Part shown: positions 11,538-22,783 of the stretch, piece by piece
Layout of the letters: each line of letters starts with the position of its first letter
Numbering within the stretch: the first letter of the stretch is position 1
Source of the DNA: Pleurodeles waltl
Lineage: Eukaryota; Chordata; Amphibia; Caudata; Salamandridae
Reading direction: 5' to 3'
Length of the DNA stretch: 64,000 nt
Assembly: GCF_031143425.1 (NCBI RefSeq)
Contig: NC_090439.1
Coordinates: 351,348,027 to 351,412,026 of the forward strand
The notes under the pieces: generated by a model
What the model was told of the DNA's origin: nothing
Database searches by the model: none
Seen by the model: only the letters and a program-made list of their open reading frames with translations
Translations under genes and position numbers: made by a program

Positions 11538-12010
11538 GTGTTGAGTGGACTATTTGCTTTTCATTGTGGGGAGGGGAGGAGAGAGCGTAAAGACTGCTGG
11601 GCCTGATATTCGGTGGGGGCACCCCCAATCTGCTTCTCCAGGATGTAGGAAGTTCACTAGACACCAGGTGAAATTAGCCAAAAAAAAGAGGTGGGAGTTG
11701 CCCAGCCATATATTCTGCCATGCCCCTGCTCCACAATAGGACCAACAGTCTTTCTACTCCCCTAGAGGGGTAGGTTAGGGGGTTTACCCCAATCTGCCTC
11801 TTGAGGTGGCATCTCCAGGCATCAGCCTGTTCCTCCATCCAAATAACTGGCCAAGCTTAAAGCCCATTAGATACTTGGGATGATATATATTTTTTTAATG
11901 GATGGCTAACCTAGACTTTAGGCCATGCCCCATCCTTTAATGTGCCCAGCGGTCTTTCTACCCAACAGGGGACAGGATTGAGGAGTTTACCCCAATGTGT
12001 TCTCCAATGT
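11538..12010. repeat. Degenerate tandem repeat, unit ~200 bp
   Basis: A phrase with TTTACCCCAAT preceded by a GTCTTTCTAC-type block recurs at about 11580-11640, 11748-11812 and 11950-12000. Similar spacers with ATGCCCC stand between them. Spacing is roughly 190-210 bp and the units are well diverged. No coding content was identified. Confidence 0.5.
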
Positions 12011-12239
12011 GGGAAAGACAGAAACCCAAATAGACATAAAGAAAAATTAGTCCTATTCCCACTTTGAGACTTCAATGAACGGTTGGACAAGCTTCACCTA
12101 CACCATCAAAATGCCAACTTTCTAGGACTGAATCAATTACTTTTAGGCACATTTCTGTGGGCTCACTTATAAAGCTGGAAATACAGTTGTGGTAATATTC
12201 GCCTCTTCTCATATCATCTTAGTGACTCAAAATGATTCT

Positions 12240-13711
12240 ATCTGCTAAATAGCTAAATGCGTGATCATGATCTTTTGCTCCATTCCACTGGCAATGAAAT
12301 TTAGGACCACCACAAACAACCTAATAAGAATGAGACCATGGACGAAGCGGGATTTATCCTCCTCTACTATCTTAATCATCTGTCTCACAATAATAGTTCA
12401 AGTGCTGTACTTGTGTCTGAGAACTGACCTTAGCAACCTTATTCTATTGAAATCCAACAAAGCTGGCTCAGTGATTAATGGCAGACTGCTAGCCCTGGTG
12501 GACCCCAGTTATTTCATGAAAGTGTGGTTTAAGGTATTAAAGGCTGCTTTCAAATGTTGGAATTTTAGGCGAAAGAAAGCAGGTCTTGGACGGCTCAATA
12601 GATACACCCTTATCTATTACCATGTCTCCCTCCCAGAAATTTTTCAAGATAGATGCATAGCAAAGTGGAGTCAGCAGGGGCTTTGAAAATTGGAGATTTT
12701 TTTAAAGGGTACTGGGGTGAGAACATTTGAGGATCTTCTGGAGAGGTACGGGCTTGACCAAAACGGGTTTTTCAAGCACCGTACCTGAAATGAGAGACTT
12801 CTTACTTAGAAAAACAAGTGGGGGGGGGTAGATTTGGAAAGATTCCCCTTCTGGAATTATTGACAGGGAGAGCCTGACCCTCAATAAGCCTTCTGTATTT
12901 AATTTTAATGTCTGAACAGCCAGATGGATAACTCAGTTAGGTATCAGGGATACCCACTTTTATGAATCTCTTGAGCTAAGCTAAGCTAAACTATACTTGT
13001 ATCATCAGGATTGCAGATGCAATACTATAAGACATGTTTTGATTTATTTTATACCCCATCTAGAATAGTTAAGTGGGGGAGAACAGAGGAGACACACTGC
13101 CCGAGATGCCACGAGTTTGCAGCAGATCTAACTCATATGTTTGCTATTTGTATAAGACTAGACCCTCCGAAGGCACAAGATTTTTAAAGGAAGTATTGAA
13201 ACTTGATACTGAACTCACTCTAAGCACCATTCTCTTAAGTGTTACAGAGACGACAGGAACAGCAGGTATATGTCCTTTATGTTTCTATCAATGGCCGTAT
13301 ACCACTTATGTCTAGCTACTGCATGGCTGAACCTGCAACCCCCGTCCTTTCAACAATGGTATGGACACCTTCTTTCCATATACCATCTGGAGAAGGCCCT
13401 ATACTTACGCAAAGGCAGAAAAGCCAGGCACAAGGGGCAAGAGATATGGGGCTTGTTTGAAGATTGGGTTAAGTCTCAGCAGTTGGCAACTATTGAAACA
13501 ACACCTGGTGGTGAATAAATAGAGCTCACTTGATAAATAATGGTTATAGTATCTCGTTCTGGTGTAGGGTTAATGAAATAGTTTAGCAATGCCTTAAATT
13601 AATTATAGGATGTATTTGTATTATCAAATTGTCACTTAATCTTTTTATACTTTCTCTCATTGTATCTTGTAGGGACCTGTTTCTCAAGAATTTAATAAAA
13701 AAAAAAAAATG
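12240..13711 (+). pseudogene. 5'-truncated L1 LINE, ORF2 C-terminal region
   Basis: Translation in shifting frames gives the C-terminal part of an L1 ORF2 protein, the region after reverse transcriptase. About 12560-12790 reads as a segment like W..QG-L...-F-KGTGVRTFEDLLERYGL. About 13270-13500 reads TAWLNLQPPSFQQW followed by EKALYLRKGRKA, which is typical of the last ORF2 segment. Several frameshifts and stops are present. The 3' end is A-rich, with AATAAAAAAAAAAAAATG near 13695. The upstream part (12261-12560) is less certain. It lies in the sense direction of the host gene and is dead. Confidence 0.72.
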
Positions 13712-13799
13712 AAATCCATCAAAGCCACAAATTTGGCTGGCTAAATACTGAAGTAAAATCCCTAAAATCACATAGAAAAATCAGAAGACTCTGGAAGAA

Positions 13800-14405
13800 A
13801 TGCTACAAAAAACAAGTTTTTCCTCTTTTTTGAAACTTGTTTTTATTAGTATTTTTAGAAACTAGTAGGTTGCACAATATTACACAGTTGGTCAGAAAAC
13901 CATTAATGAGTGGAGCACATCTAGTCATTAGTTGCACACATCAAATTCTCCTCCTTTCTTTTGATTCCCTCAGTACACACTGTTTGCCCCCCATGCCAAC
14001 CACATTTTATTCCTTTTATGCTGCAGCCGCTGCCTCATAGATTGTTTTTGTATAGTTAGCTTACACCACTCCATGGTTCTGTTCCATTCTTCCAGTGTTG
14101 GATATTCCTGCCCATCCCATTTCCAGGCAATGCTCCATTTCGTCACCGCTCAGCCCTTTGTGATCCAAGTCGCACTCCTATACCCTTAGCCTGGAGCTCT
14201 TAATCTAAGAGTCTGTGTTCTAACCCTTCCTACTCTGGAGTTCACAGAAATTCTAAAGATTTGGACGAGGTAGGCTCACTCACGTAAGGTAACATGCTTC
14301 ATCATCGGCCACCTCCTCCCACTTGGTAAGATGATAATACCAAGGCGGACTCAACCTCAAGTGGGGCTATCTTGAAGGAGTTCTTAGATATTGTCTAACT
14401 AGACA
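13800..14405 (-). pseudogene. L1 3'-end fragment
   Basis: On the minus strand the sequence reads the extreme C-terminus of an L1 ORF2-like protein, with stops. It then runs into AATAAAAACAAGTTTC and an A-rich tail at the 13800 side. The piece at 14200-14315 is closely related, in inverted orientation, to 25980-26105. The piece at 14290-14375 is related to 56880-56960. It directly abuts the 3' end of the LINE at 14411. Confidence 0.55.
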
Positions 14406-14759
14406 AGGAACTCATCATCATAAACTTTATTTCAGCATACAGTGCAATAAAAGTCACATCGCATCACAATAAATAATAACTTAAAATTCATAAAATTAAA
14501 CTTGGCTAAAAATAAATAAAACATGATAATGCACAAAATGCAGTACAATAAAAGAGGAGTGTGGCAAAACACAGTTCCGGGATACAGTAATGGTGCAGAA
14601 ATGAACATGTGAGACTGTTGGGACCTAGGGTTAGGCAGTCTTAGACAATTTCCTTCTGATGCGCCACATTCCTCCGAGAAATTTGCCAACTGCAATGGCA
14701 ATGGGCAGACTGGAGTCTGATTTAAAATTCTCATGGCTGCAGCATGCTCGGGTCCCAAG

Positions 14760-16098
14760 CCATTTGCAGGTTAGTGTGAGCCATTTCCTTCGTAAGGGAG
14801 CATAGAATGGTCATGCAAAGAGGACATGGGCAGTTGACTCCTGGTTCAAATTGCAGCAGGGGCATAACTTGTTACTAGGGGCCTTATTCTACCTCTCCTG
14901 GTAAAGGTTTTGAGAGAGAGGGAACCAAATCTGAATTGGATATAGAGCTTCCTATAGGTTGGATCAAGAATGTTGTCCAGGTAAGGTTCTAGCAACCAGG
15001 TAGACTTGAAGTCCAGAAACTAGAAAGTTAGTTGCCCTAATGACAGTGAGCGAGATATAGACTGGATTACCCACTCCTTCTTTGGTGGGTGGTGGCCCTG
15101 TGTATAAAGAGTTCCATGAGTCTCCCATCCCAATGGCAACCAATGCTGTGTTAACTGAATGGATCCACGGGATCTTATTGGAGGTGTCCAAGAACAAACT
15201 TCCCTAAACGCAGTGGCAGAGGAGGAAAGTTTGGGAGTTGCCATGATTCTCTTCCAAAACAACACTGGTCTGAGACCGACTATGGCAGCTAGTGGTTTGC
15301 AGGCCAGATCCAAGTGCAAAGGAAGAAGAGGGGTGCTCGGAGGCAGGGAGGTGAGCTTTCTCATAAACATATTCTTAGTACGGGTAAGCTCCTTTGCATC
15401 CTCAAAGCCCCAGAGTTCGGCCCCGTAACGTGCTGAATTAACAGACTTCATATTATAAATCTGAAGAGCAGCAGCTATTGGTCGTGTAGTTGATGCATGG
15501 TGCTCCCTTAGAAGGACACCCACTAGCTGGCTACATTTTAATGATGCAGAGGTGATATGGGCTCTCCAAGACATTGAGTCAGATAGTTGAATTCCCAGGT
15601 ATTTGAAGGTGTTAACTTGTTCTAATTTAGACCCCCCTAGGGAAAGGTCCCCCCATATGACCTGTGAGGGTTAATGACCATGAACTTGGTTTCAGAGGTT
15701 TTTATTTCTAAGCCTCTCTTGGAGCAGAAATCATCAAATCGATTCAGCAAGGATTGGAGGCACATCAGGGTTTTGGATACTATCAGGGTATCATCACCGA
15801 ATAAAAGTGTTGCGATCTTTTCGTTGCCTAAGGCTGGTGCGTCAGAGGGCTGCAAGGTGAGGTGTTGGATTACCTGATTCAAACAGAGGGAGAAGAGAGT
15901 TGGAGCTAGTACAGAGCCCTGACGAACGCCCCTGACTACTTGGATCGGATCGGTGAGATCACCCTGTTTCCCCCTCCGTATTTTTGCATAGTTGCCTCAT
16001 GTAGTCAAATTGTTGTGGTCAGGAGCCCTGGGGGCATACTCATCTCATTGAGGACATCCCAAAGTTTACCTCTAGGGATCAGATCATATGCAGATTTA
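14760..16098 (-). pseudogene. LINE A ORF2: RT palm, thumb and C-terminal zinc motif
   Basis: On the minus strand, about 15880-16098 reads SAYDLIPRGKLWDVL and then VRQGSVLAPTLFSL. The catalytic box FGDD is encoded at 15790-15801 (ATCATCACCGAA on the + strand). Downstream, 15020-15574 reads SARYGAELWGFEDAKEL and LHLDLACKPLAAIVGL, the conserved post-RT region of this LINE group. Near 14840 a CPCC...H motif is seen whose last cysteine codon has become TGA; the related copy at 63070-63170 keeps a cysteine there. Several frameshifts separate the pieces, so no enzyme can be made. Confidence 0.8.
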
Positions 16099-16276
16099 GG
16101 CCCATATTTATACTTTTTGATGGACAACTGCGCCAACGCAGTTGTGCGTCAAAAATTTTACCGCCGGCTAACGCCATTCCAACGCACCATGCGGGCGCCT
16201 TATTTATGGAATGACGTTAGCCAGCGCTGCGGACTGGTGTGCGTCAAAAAAAATGACTCACACCAGGCAGCGCTGG

Positions 16277-18965
16277 TGTAAAGAAATGGCTCCCTGTTGC
16301 AGTTACCCCCCACTTTTTGCCTGATACTGATGCTGACTTGACTGAGAAGTGTGCTGGGACCCTGCTAACCAGGCCCCAGCACCAGTGTTCTTTCACCTAA
16401 AATGTACCGTTGTCTCCACAATTGGCACAACCCTGGCACCCAGGTAAGTCCCTTGTACTGGTACCCCTGGTACCAAGGGCCCTGATGCCAGGGAAGGTCT
16501 CTAAGGGCTGCAGCATGTCTTATGCCACCCTAGGGACCCCTCACTCAGCACAGACACACTGCTTGCCAGCTTGTGTGTGCTGGTGGGGAGAAAACGACTA
16601 AGTCGACATGGCACTCCCCTCAGGGTGCCATGCCAACCTCACACTGCCTGTGGCATAGGTAAGTCACCCCTCTAGCAGGCCTTACAGCCCTAAGGCAGGG
16701 TGCACTATACCACAGGTGAGGGCATAGGTGCATGAGCACTATGCCCCTACAGTGTCTAAACAAAACCTTAGACATTGTAAGTGCAGGGTAGCCATAAGAA
16801 TATATGGTCTGGGAGTCTGTCAAAAACGAACTCCACAGCTCCATAATGGCTACACTGAATACTGGGAAGTTTAGTATCAAACTTCTCAGAATAATAAACC
16901 CACACTGATGCCAGTGTTGGATTTATTAAAAAATGCACACAGAGGGCATCTTAGAGATGCCCCCTGTATTTTACCCAATTGTTCAGTGCAGGACTGACTG
17001 GTCTGTGCCAGCCTGCTGCTGAGAGACGAGTTTCTGACCCCATGCGGTGAGAGCCTTTGTGCTCTCTGAGGACAGAAACAAAGCCTGCTCTGAGTGGAGG
17101 TGCTTCACACCTCCCCCCTGCAGGAACTGTAACACCTAGCAGTGAGCTTCAAAGGCTCAAGCTTCGTGTTACAATGCCCCAGGGCACTCCAGCTAGTGGA
17201 GATGCCCGCCCCCTGGACACAGCCCCCACTTTTGGCGGCAAGTCCAGGAGAGATAATGAGAAAAACAAGGAGGAGTCACTGGCCAGTCAGGACAGCCCCT
17301 AAGGTGTCCTGAGCTGAGGTGACTCTGACTTTTAGAAATCCTCCATCTTGCAGATGGAGGATTCCCCCAATAGGATTAGGGATGTATCCCCCTCCCCTTG
17401 GGAGGAGGCACAAAGAGGGTGTAGCCACCCTCAGGACTAGTAGCCATTGGCTACTAACCCCCCAGACCTAAACACGCCCTTAAATTTAGTATTTAAGGGC
17501 TTCCCTGAACCTAAGAATTTAGATTCCTGCAACTTACCGAAGAAGAAGACTGCTGAGCTGAAAACCCCTGCAGAAGAAGAAAGAAGACACCAACTGCTTT
17601 GGCCCCAGTCCTACCGGCCTGTCTCCTGCCTTCTAAAGAAACCTGCTCCAGCTACGCTTTCTCCAGGACCAGCGACCTCTGAATCCTCAGAGGATTGCCC
17701 TGCTTCCAAGAGACCAAGAAACTCCCGAGAACAGCGGCCCTGTTCAACAAAGACTGCAACTTTGCATCCAGAGGAGCAGATTTAAAGACCCCTGCAATCC
17801 CCGCAAGAAGCGTGAGGCTTGCAACACTGCACCCGGCGACCCCGACTCGACTGGTGGAGAAACAACACTTCAGGGAGGACCCTCCGGCGACTCAGAGACT
17901 GTGAGTAACCAAAGTTGTCCCCCCTGAGCCCTCACAGCGACGCCTCCAGAGGGAATCCCCAGGCTCCCTCTGACCGCGACTGCCTGACTCTAAAATCCCG
18001 ACGGCTGGAAAAGACCCTGCACCCGCAGCCCCCAGCACCTGAAGGATCGGAACTCCAGTGCAGGAGTGACCCCCAGGAGGCCCTCTCCCTTGCCCAGGTG
18101 GTGGCTACCCCGAGGGGCCCCCCCTTTGCCTGCCTGCATCGCTGAAGAGACCCCTTGGTCTCCCATTGAAAACCATTGGAAACCCGACGTGTGTTTGCAC
18201 ACTGCACCCGGGTGCCCCAGTGCCGCTGAGGGTGTACTTTTTGTGTGAGCTTGTGTCCCCCCTCGGTGCCCTACAAAACCCCCCTGGTCTGCCCTCCGAA
18301 GACGCGGATACTTACCTGCTGGCAGACTGGAACCGGGGCACCCCCTTCTCTCCATTGAAGCCTATGCGTTTTGGGCACCACTTTGAACTCTGCACCTGAC
18401 CGGCCCTGAGCTGCTGGTGTGGTAACTTTGGGGTTGCTCTGAACCCCCAACGGTGGGCTACCTTGGACCCCAATTTGAACCCCGTAGGTGGTTTACTTAC
18501 CTGCAAGAACTAACATTACTTTACCTCCCCTAGGAACTGTGAAAATTGCACTGTATCCACTTTTAAAACAGCTGAATGTGTTTTATGTAAAAAGTATATA
18601 TGCTATTGTGATTCTTCAAAGATCCTAAAGTACTTACCTGCAATACCTTTCAAATGAGATATTACATGTAGAATTTGAACCTGTGGTTCTTAAAATAAAC
18701 TAAGAAAATATATTTTTCTATAACAAAAACCTATTGGCCTGGAATTGTCTCTGAGTGTGTGTTCCTCATTTATTGCCTGTGTGTATGTACAACAACAAAT
18801 GCTTAACACCACTCCTTTGATAAGCCTACTGCTCGACCACACTACCACAAAATAGAGCATTAGTATTATCTCTTTTTGCCACTATCTTACCTCTAAGGGG
18901 AACCCTTGGACTCTGTGGATACTATTCCTTACTTTGAAATGTGCATACAGAGCCAACTTCCTACA
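16277..18965 (+). repeat. Long terminal repeat (~2.7 kb) of a Gmr1-like Ty3/Gypsy element
   Basis: It starts TGTAAAGAAATGGC and ends CCAACTTCCTACA, the TG...CA pattern of an LTR. The start resembles the minus-strand LTR ending at 41859; both pass through TGCCTGAT...CCTGCTAACCAG. The end matches the fragment at 55787 (reverse complement). It holds AATAAA near 18695. LTRs of about 2.7 kb are unusually long for Ty3/Gypsy. The open frames at 17057-18400 are frames through GC-rich LTR and show no recognised domain. The downstream LTR is missing, so the left boundary rests on comparison only. Confidence 0.7.
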
Positions 18966-18966
18966 T

Positions 18967-18985
18967 TGGTGGATCAGCGGTGGGG
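18967..18985 (+). other. Putative primer-binding site
   Basis: One base after the LTR end the sequence reads TGGTGGATCAGCGGTGGGG. A TGG start is expected for pairing with the CCA end of a tRNA primer, and the position fits. I could not name the tRNA. The related minus-strand element appears to lack this stretch. Confidence 0.45.
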
Positions 18986-19233
18986 TACAAGACTTTGCAT
19001 TTGCTGGACTACTCAGCCAATACCTGATCACACGACAAATTCCAAAAATTGTCATTAGAAATTGATTTTTGCAATTTGAGCTATTTTTCTAAATTCTTAA
19101 AAGACCCGCTAGGGCCTTGTGTTAGATCCTGTTTAGTATTTTTTTTTTAGAGTTTAAAAGTTTGTGAAAGTTTGAATTAGAACCTAGAACTAGTTTTAGA
19201 TTCTTAAAAAGTATTCCAACTTTTAGAAGCATA

Positions 19234-20236
19234 ATGTCTAGTGCAGAGATGAATGTGGAGGAACTCGACCTCACACCTTACCTCCATCTTAAGATGAGGG
19301 AGCTAAGGTCACTCTGCAAAATAAAGAAAATCACAATTGGCTTAAGACCCTCCAAACAACAGCTCCAGGAGCTTTTGGCAGAGTTTGAAAAAGCCAACCC
19401 CTCTGAGGATGACAACCCAGAGGATAATGTTAGTGACATGGAGGAGAATTCCCACCTTCCAGTCCTAACTAGGGAACCCAGGGACCCTCAATCCCTGATT
19501 CCAACTGTGATAGTCAGAGATGCTGCTTCCCTCACAGGAGGGGCCAGCACCTCTGAAATCACTGAGGATAGCCTCAGTGAAGAGGACATCCAGTTAGCCA
19601 GGATGGCCAAAAGATTGGCTTTGGAAAGACAGATCCTAGCCATAGAAAGGGAAAGACAAGAGATGGGCCTAGGTCCCATCAATGGTGGCAGCAACATAAA
19701 TAGGGTCAGAGATTCTCCTGACATGTTGAAAACCCCTAAAGGGATTGTAACTAAATATGAAGATGGTGATGACATCACCAAATGGTTCACAGCTTTTGAG
19801 AGGGCTTGTGTAACCAGAAAAGTTAACAGATCTCACTGGGGTGCTCTCCTTTGGGAAATGTTCACTGGAAAGTGTAGGGATAGACTCCTCACACTCTCTG
19901 GAAAAGATGCAGAATCTTATGACCTCATGAAGGGAACCCTGATTGAGGGCTTTGGATTCTCCACTGAGGAGTATAGAATTAGATTCAGGGGGGCTCAAAA
20001 ATCCTCGAGCCAGACCTGGGTTGATTTTGTTGACTACTCAGTGAAAACACTGTATGGTTGGGTAACTCGAAATGAAGTGCATGACTATGTTGGGCTTTAT
20101 AATTTGTTTATGAAAGAACACATTTTAAGTAACTGCTTCAATGAAAAGTTGCATCAGTATCTGGTAGACCTAGGTCCAATTTCTCCCCAAGAATTGGAAA
20201 GAAGGCAGACCACTGGGTCAAGACATGGGAAAATGG
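19234..20236 (+). CDS. Gag-like protein of a Gmr1-like Ty3/Gypsy element, 3'-truncated
   Basis: This is an open frame from ATG at 19234. The homologous gag continues to about 20236, after which the frame runs on into MITE A1 sequence to a stop at 20334. The N-terminus (about residues 9-50) is hydrophilic and helical (MRELRSLCKIKK). Residues about 55-120 are acidic. Residues about 120-145 are Lys/Arg/Glu-rich and likely coiled. The capsid-like part runs from about 165, with ITKWFTAFERAC and then HQYLVDLGPISPQELE. The last phrase matches the gag at 36800-36880 (HQYLVDSDLTSPQELE), which fixes the family. The zinc knuckle, protease and polymerase are all missing. The frame is the longest undamaged coding stretch in the window, but the element cannot be autonomous. 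Confidence 0.75.
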
Positions 20237-20961
20237 GGGTTGTGCGTCAAAAAATGGGGCAAGTCAGGTCTGAGGCAAAATTCAGGCCTCAAACCGGATT
20301 TGCGCCATTTATTTTGACACCCAACCTCCATTGACATGACTCCTGTCTTAGCAAAGACAGAAGTCATGCCCCCTTGCCCAATGGCCATGCCCAGGGGACT
20401 TATGTCACCTGGGCATGGTCATTGGGCATAGTGGCATGTAGGGGGGCCCAAATCAGGCCCCCCATGCCACAAAAAAAAAACGAAAAAAAATACTTACCCC
20501 AACTTACCTCAACTTCCCTGGGATGGGTCCCTCCATCCTTGGGTGTCCTCCTGGGGTGGGCAAGGGTGGCAGGGGGTGTCCCTGGGGGCATGGGAGGGCA
20601 CCTCTGGGCTCCTTCTGAGCCCACAGGTCCCTTAACGCCTGCCCTGACCCAGGTGTTAAAAAACGGCGCCCATCAGGCTGTGCGCCGTTTTTTAAGGCCT
20701 GCCCCCTCCTGTGCGTCAAAATGACATAAGAGTATAAATATGGGGCACAGGCCTTAAAGTCATTTTTTGGACGGGAACGCCTACCTTGCATATAATTAAC
20801 GCAAGGCTGGTTCCCCCTTCCAAAAAATGACGCACATGGTGGAATTTTGACACCCGCGGGGTCGGACGTCAAAGTATAAATATGGGGCAGGGTTTGCACC
20901 GATTGTGCGTCAAAAATGTTGACGCACATTCGGCGCAAACAGAGTATAAATATGCCCCTTA

Positions 20962-21853
20962 AGGTCTAGGAAGGCTACATAGAGACTCCCCTTCCCCAAC
21001 ACTACAGCCTTCCAATACAAAAGCATAAACCTAAACACCTGATCTATGGTGCTTGTTTTAGACCTGAAGCAAGCCTGGAATGGTGATAGGATGCCATTCT
21101 CAGAAATCGATTCTTGGATTTTCGATAGTAGGTCACAGCAAAATACCTTTTGCGCTGTATCGATGAGGCTTATGGGCTTATAGTTGGTGGGTAGGGACCT
21201 ATCGCCTCTTGTAAATGGGTATTACCTCGGCACCCCTTCAGGACTCAAAAATGGGGGCTCACCTAACAATTGCATTGGATTAGAGAAGGACGTGCTCAAC
21301 CGATTTATCTGTGTTGTGAAGAAAAAGGTCCCCAGGAATGCCATTGAGGCTAGTGGCTTTCAGTCAAACTATATTGTTAATTGCATCTCGGATATCTCCA
21401 AAGTTGAACAAACCATCCATGTGGGTGGTATTCAGCTGTTGTGGAAGTAGAAGGACGGAGATGGTTGCGACTTGGCTTTCGACATTATAGAGAGAGTTGA
21501 AGTGTAGGAAGCAGTCTGAGGGCAGGATATTGTTGCCAATTGCAGGGGCTCTATTTTGGTTTCTTTTGCTTACCGTAAACCAAAAGGATCTGGAATCCCT
21601 GCGTTCATATGCAACCTTCAAGAGTCTCCATCTTTCCTCATCCCAGTCCTTCCTGGCCATGTTCTGCATCTGCTTGTACAGATTCTGCAGAGTCCTAAGT
21701 CGGGCGACATCCTTTTGCTTGATTGCACTGATTAAATTTGTTCATACCATCCAGCAGTCTTGATTGTATCAGTTATCACCCTCACAGTGAGAAGCACTTC
21801 CAGTGTTGTGGGCAACTGGCAAAGATAGTAGCTGTTCTAATCTTTTGAAAAAC
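20962..21853 (-). pseudogene. LINE A ORF2: RT finger region
   Basis: On the minus strand 21364-21669 reads the linker between endonuclease and RT, including SFWFTVSKRNQNR. About 20962-21180 reads TISPISLIDTAQKVFC, then QACFRSKTSTIDQVFRF and LYVAFLDL, which are RT motifs of non-LTR elements. The reading continues, after removing MITE A1, into the SAYDL start of the piece at 16098. That continuity across the MITE confirms the split. Frames are shifted in at least three places. Confidence 0.75.
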
Positions 21854-21856
21854 TTG

Positions 21857-22780
21857 GGGGCATATTTATACTCCGTTTGTGCCGAATTAGCGTCGTTTTT
21901 TTCGACGCAAATTCGGCGCAAAACTAACGCTATATTTATACTTTGGCGTTAGACGCGTCTAGCGCCAAAGTATGAGGAATGAGCGTCATTTTTTTGTGTG
22001 AACGCCTTCCTTGCGTTAATGAGATGCAAGGTAGGCGTTCCCGTCTAAAAAAATGACTGCGACGCAAATGCGTCGTATTGATACTCCCGGGCAAAACTCA
22101 CACCCGGGAGTGGGCGGGGCAAAAAACCCAGCATTTGGGCCTCTTTTTAACGCCTGGGTCAGGGCAGGCGTTAAGGGACCTGTGGGCTCAAAATGAGCCC
22201 ACAGCTGCCCTCCCATGCCCCCAGGAACCCCCCTGCCACCCTTGCCCACCCCAGGAGGACACCCAAGGATGGAGGGACCCATCCCAGGGACATTCAGGTA
22301 AGTTCAGGTAAGTATAATTTTTTATTTTTTTTTATTTATTTTTTTGGCATAGGGGGGCCTGATTTGTGCCCCCCTACATGCCACAATGCCCAATGACCAT
22401 GCCCAGGGGACATAAGTCCCCTGGGCATGGCCATTGGGCAAGGGGGCATGACTCCTGTCTTTACTAAGACAGGAGTCATGTAAATGGCGTCTGGGCGTCG
22501 TTAAAAATGGCGCAAATCGGGTGGAGGCGATTTATTTGCCTCAACCTGACTTGCCCCATTTTAAGACGCCCTAACGCCATTTTTCCCTACGCTGGCGCTG
22601 CCTGGTGTACGTGGTTTTTTTCCACGCACACCAGGCAGCGCCGGTCTGCTAGCGCCGGCTAACGCCATTCAATAAATACGGCGCCCGCATGGTGCTTCAG
22701 AATGGCGTTAGCCGGCGCTAAACTTTTTGACGCTAAACTGCGTTAGCGCAGTTTAGCGTCAAAAAGTATAAATACGGGCC
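21857..22780. mobile_element. Harbinger-type MITE A2 (924 bp)
   Basis: Termini GGGGCATATTTATAC and GTATAAATACGGGCC are imperfect inverted repeats, flanked by TTG at 21854-21856 and 22781-22783. Each end folds on itself: GCCGAATTAGCGTCG...CGACGCAAATTCGGC at the left, and GACGCTAAACTGCG / CGCAGTTTAGCGTC at the right. The interior is nearly the same as in MITE A3 (38793-39633). It includes an inverted pair around AACGCCTGGGTCAGGGCAGGCGTT and another around CCAATGACCATGCCCAGG...CCTGGGCATGGCCATTGG. It has no transposase. It interrupts LINE A between endonuclease and RT. Confidence 0.88.
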
Positions 22781-22783
22781 TTG

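Larger units (their letters stand above)
16099..20958. mobile_element. Harbinger-type MITE A1, split by an LTR element
   Basis: The left terminus GGCCCATATTTATAC (16099) and right terminus GTATAAATATGCCCC (ending 20958) are inverted. They are flanked by TTA at 16096-16098 and 20959-20961, the classic 3-bp Harbinger/PIF duplication. MITE sequence occupies about 16099-16276 and 20240-20958 and matches MITEs A2 and A3 in the opposite orientation. The middle is a truncated Gmr1-like LTR retrotransposon. No transposase frame is visible. It sits inside LINE A, interrupting the RT domain exactly between the two halves. Confidence 0.85.

Noticed and set aside
17057..18400. Series of Pro/Ser-rich frames on both strands
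   Set aside because: They are GC-rich LTR sequence, not conserved in the relative at 55787-56665 in frame.
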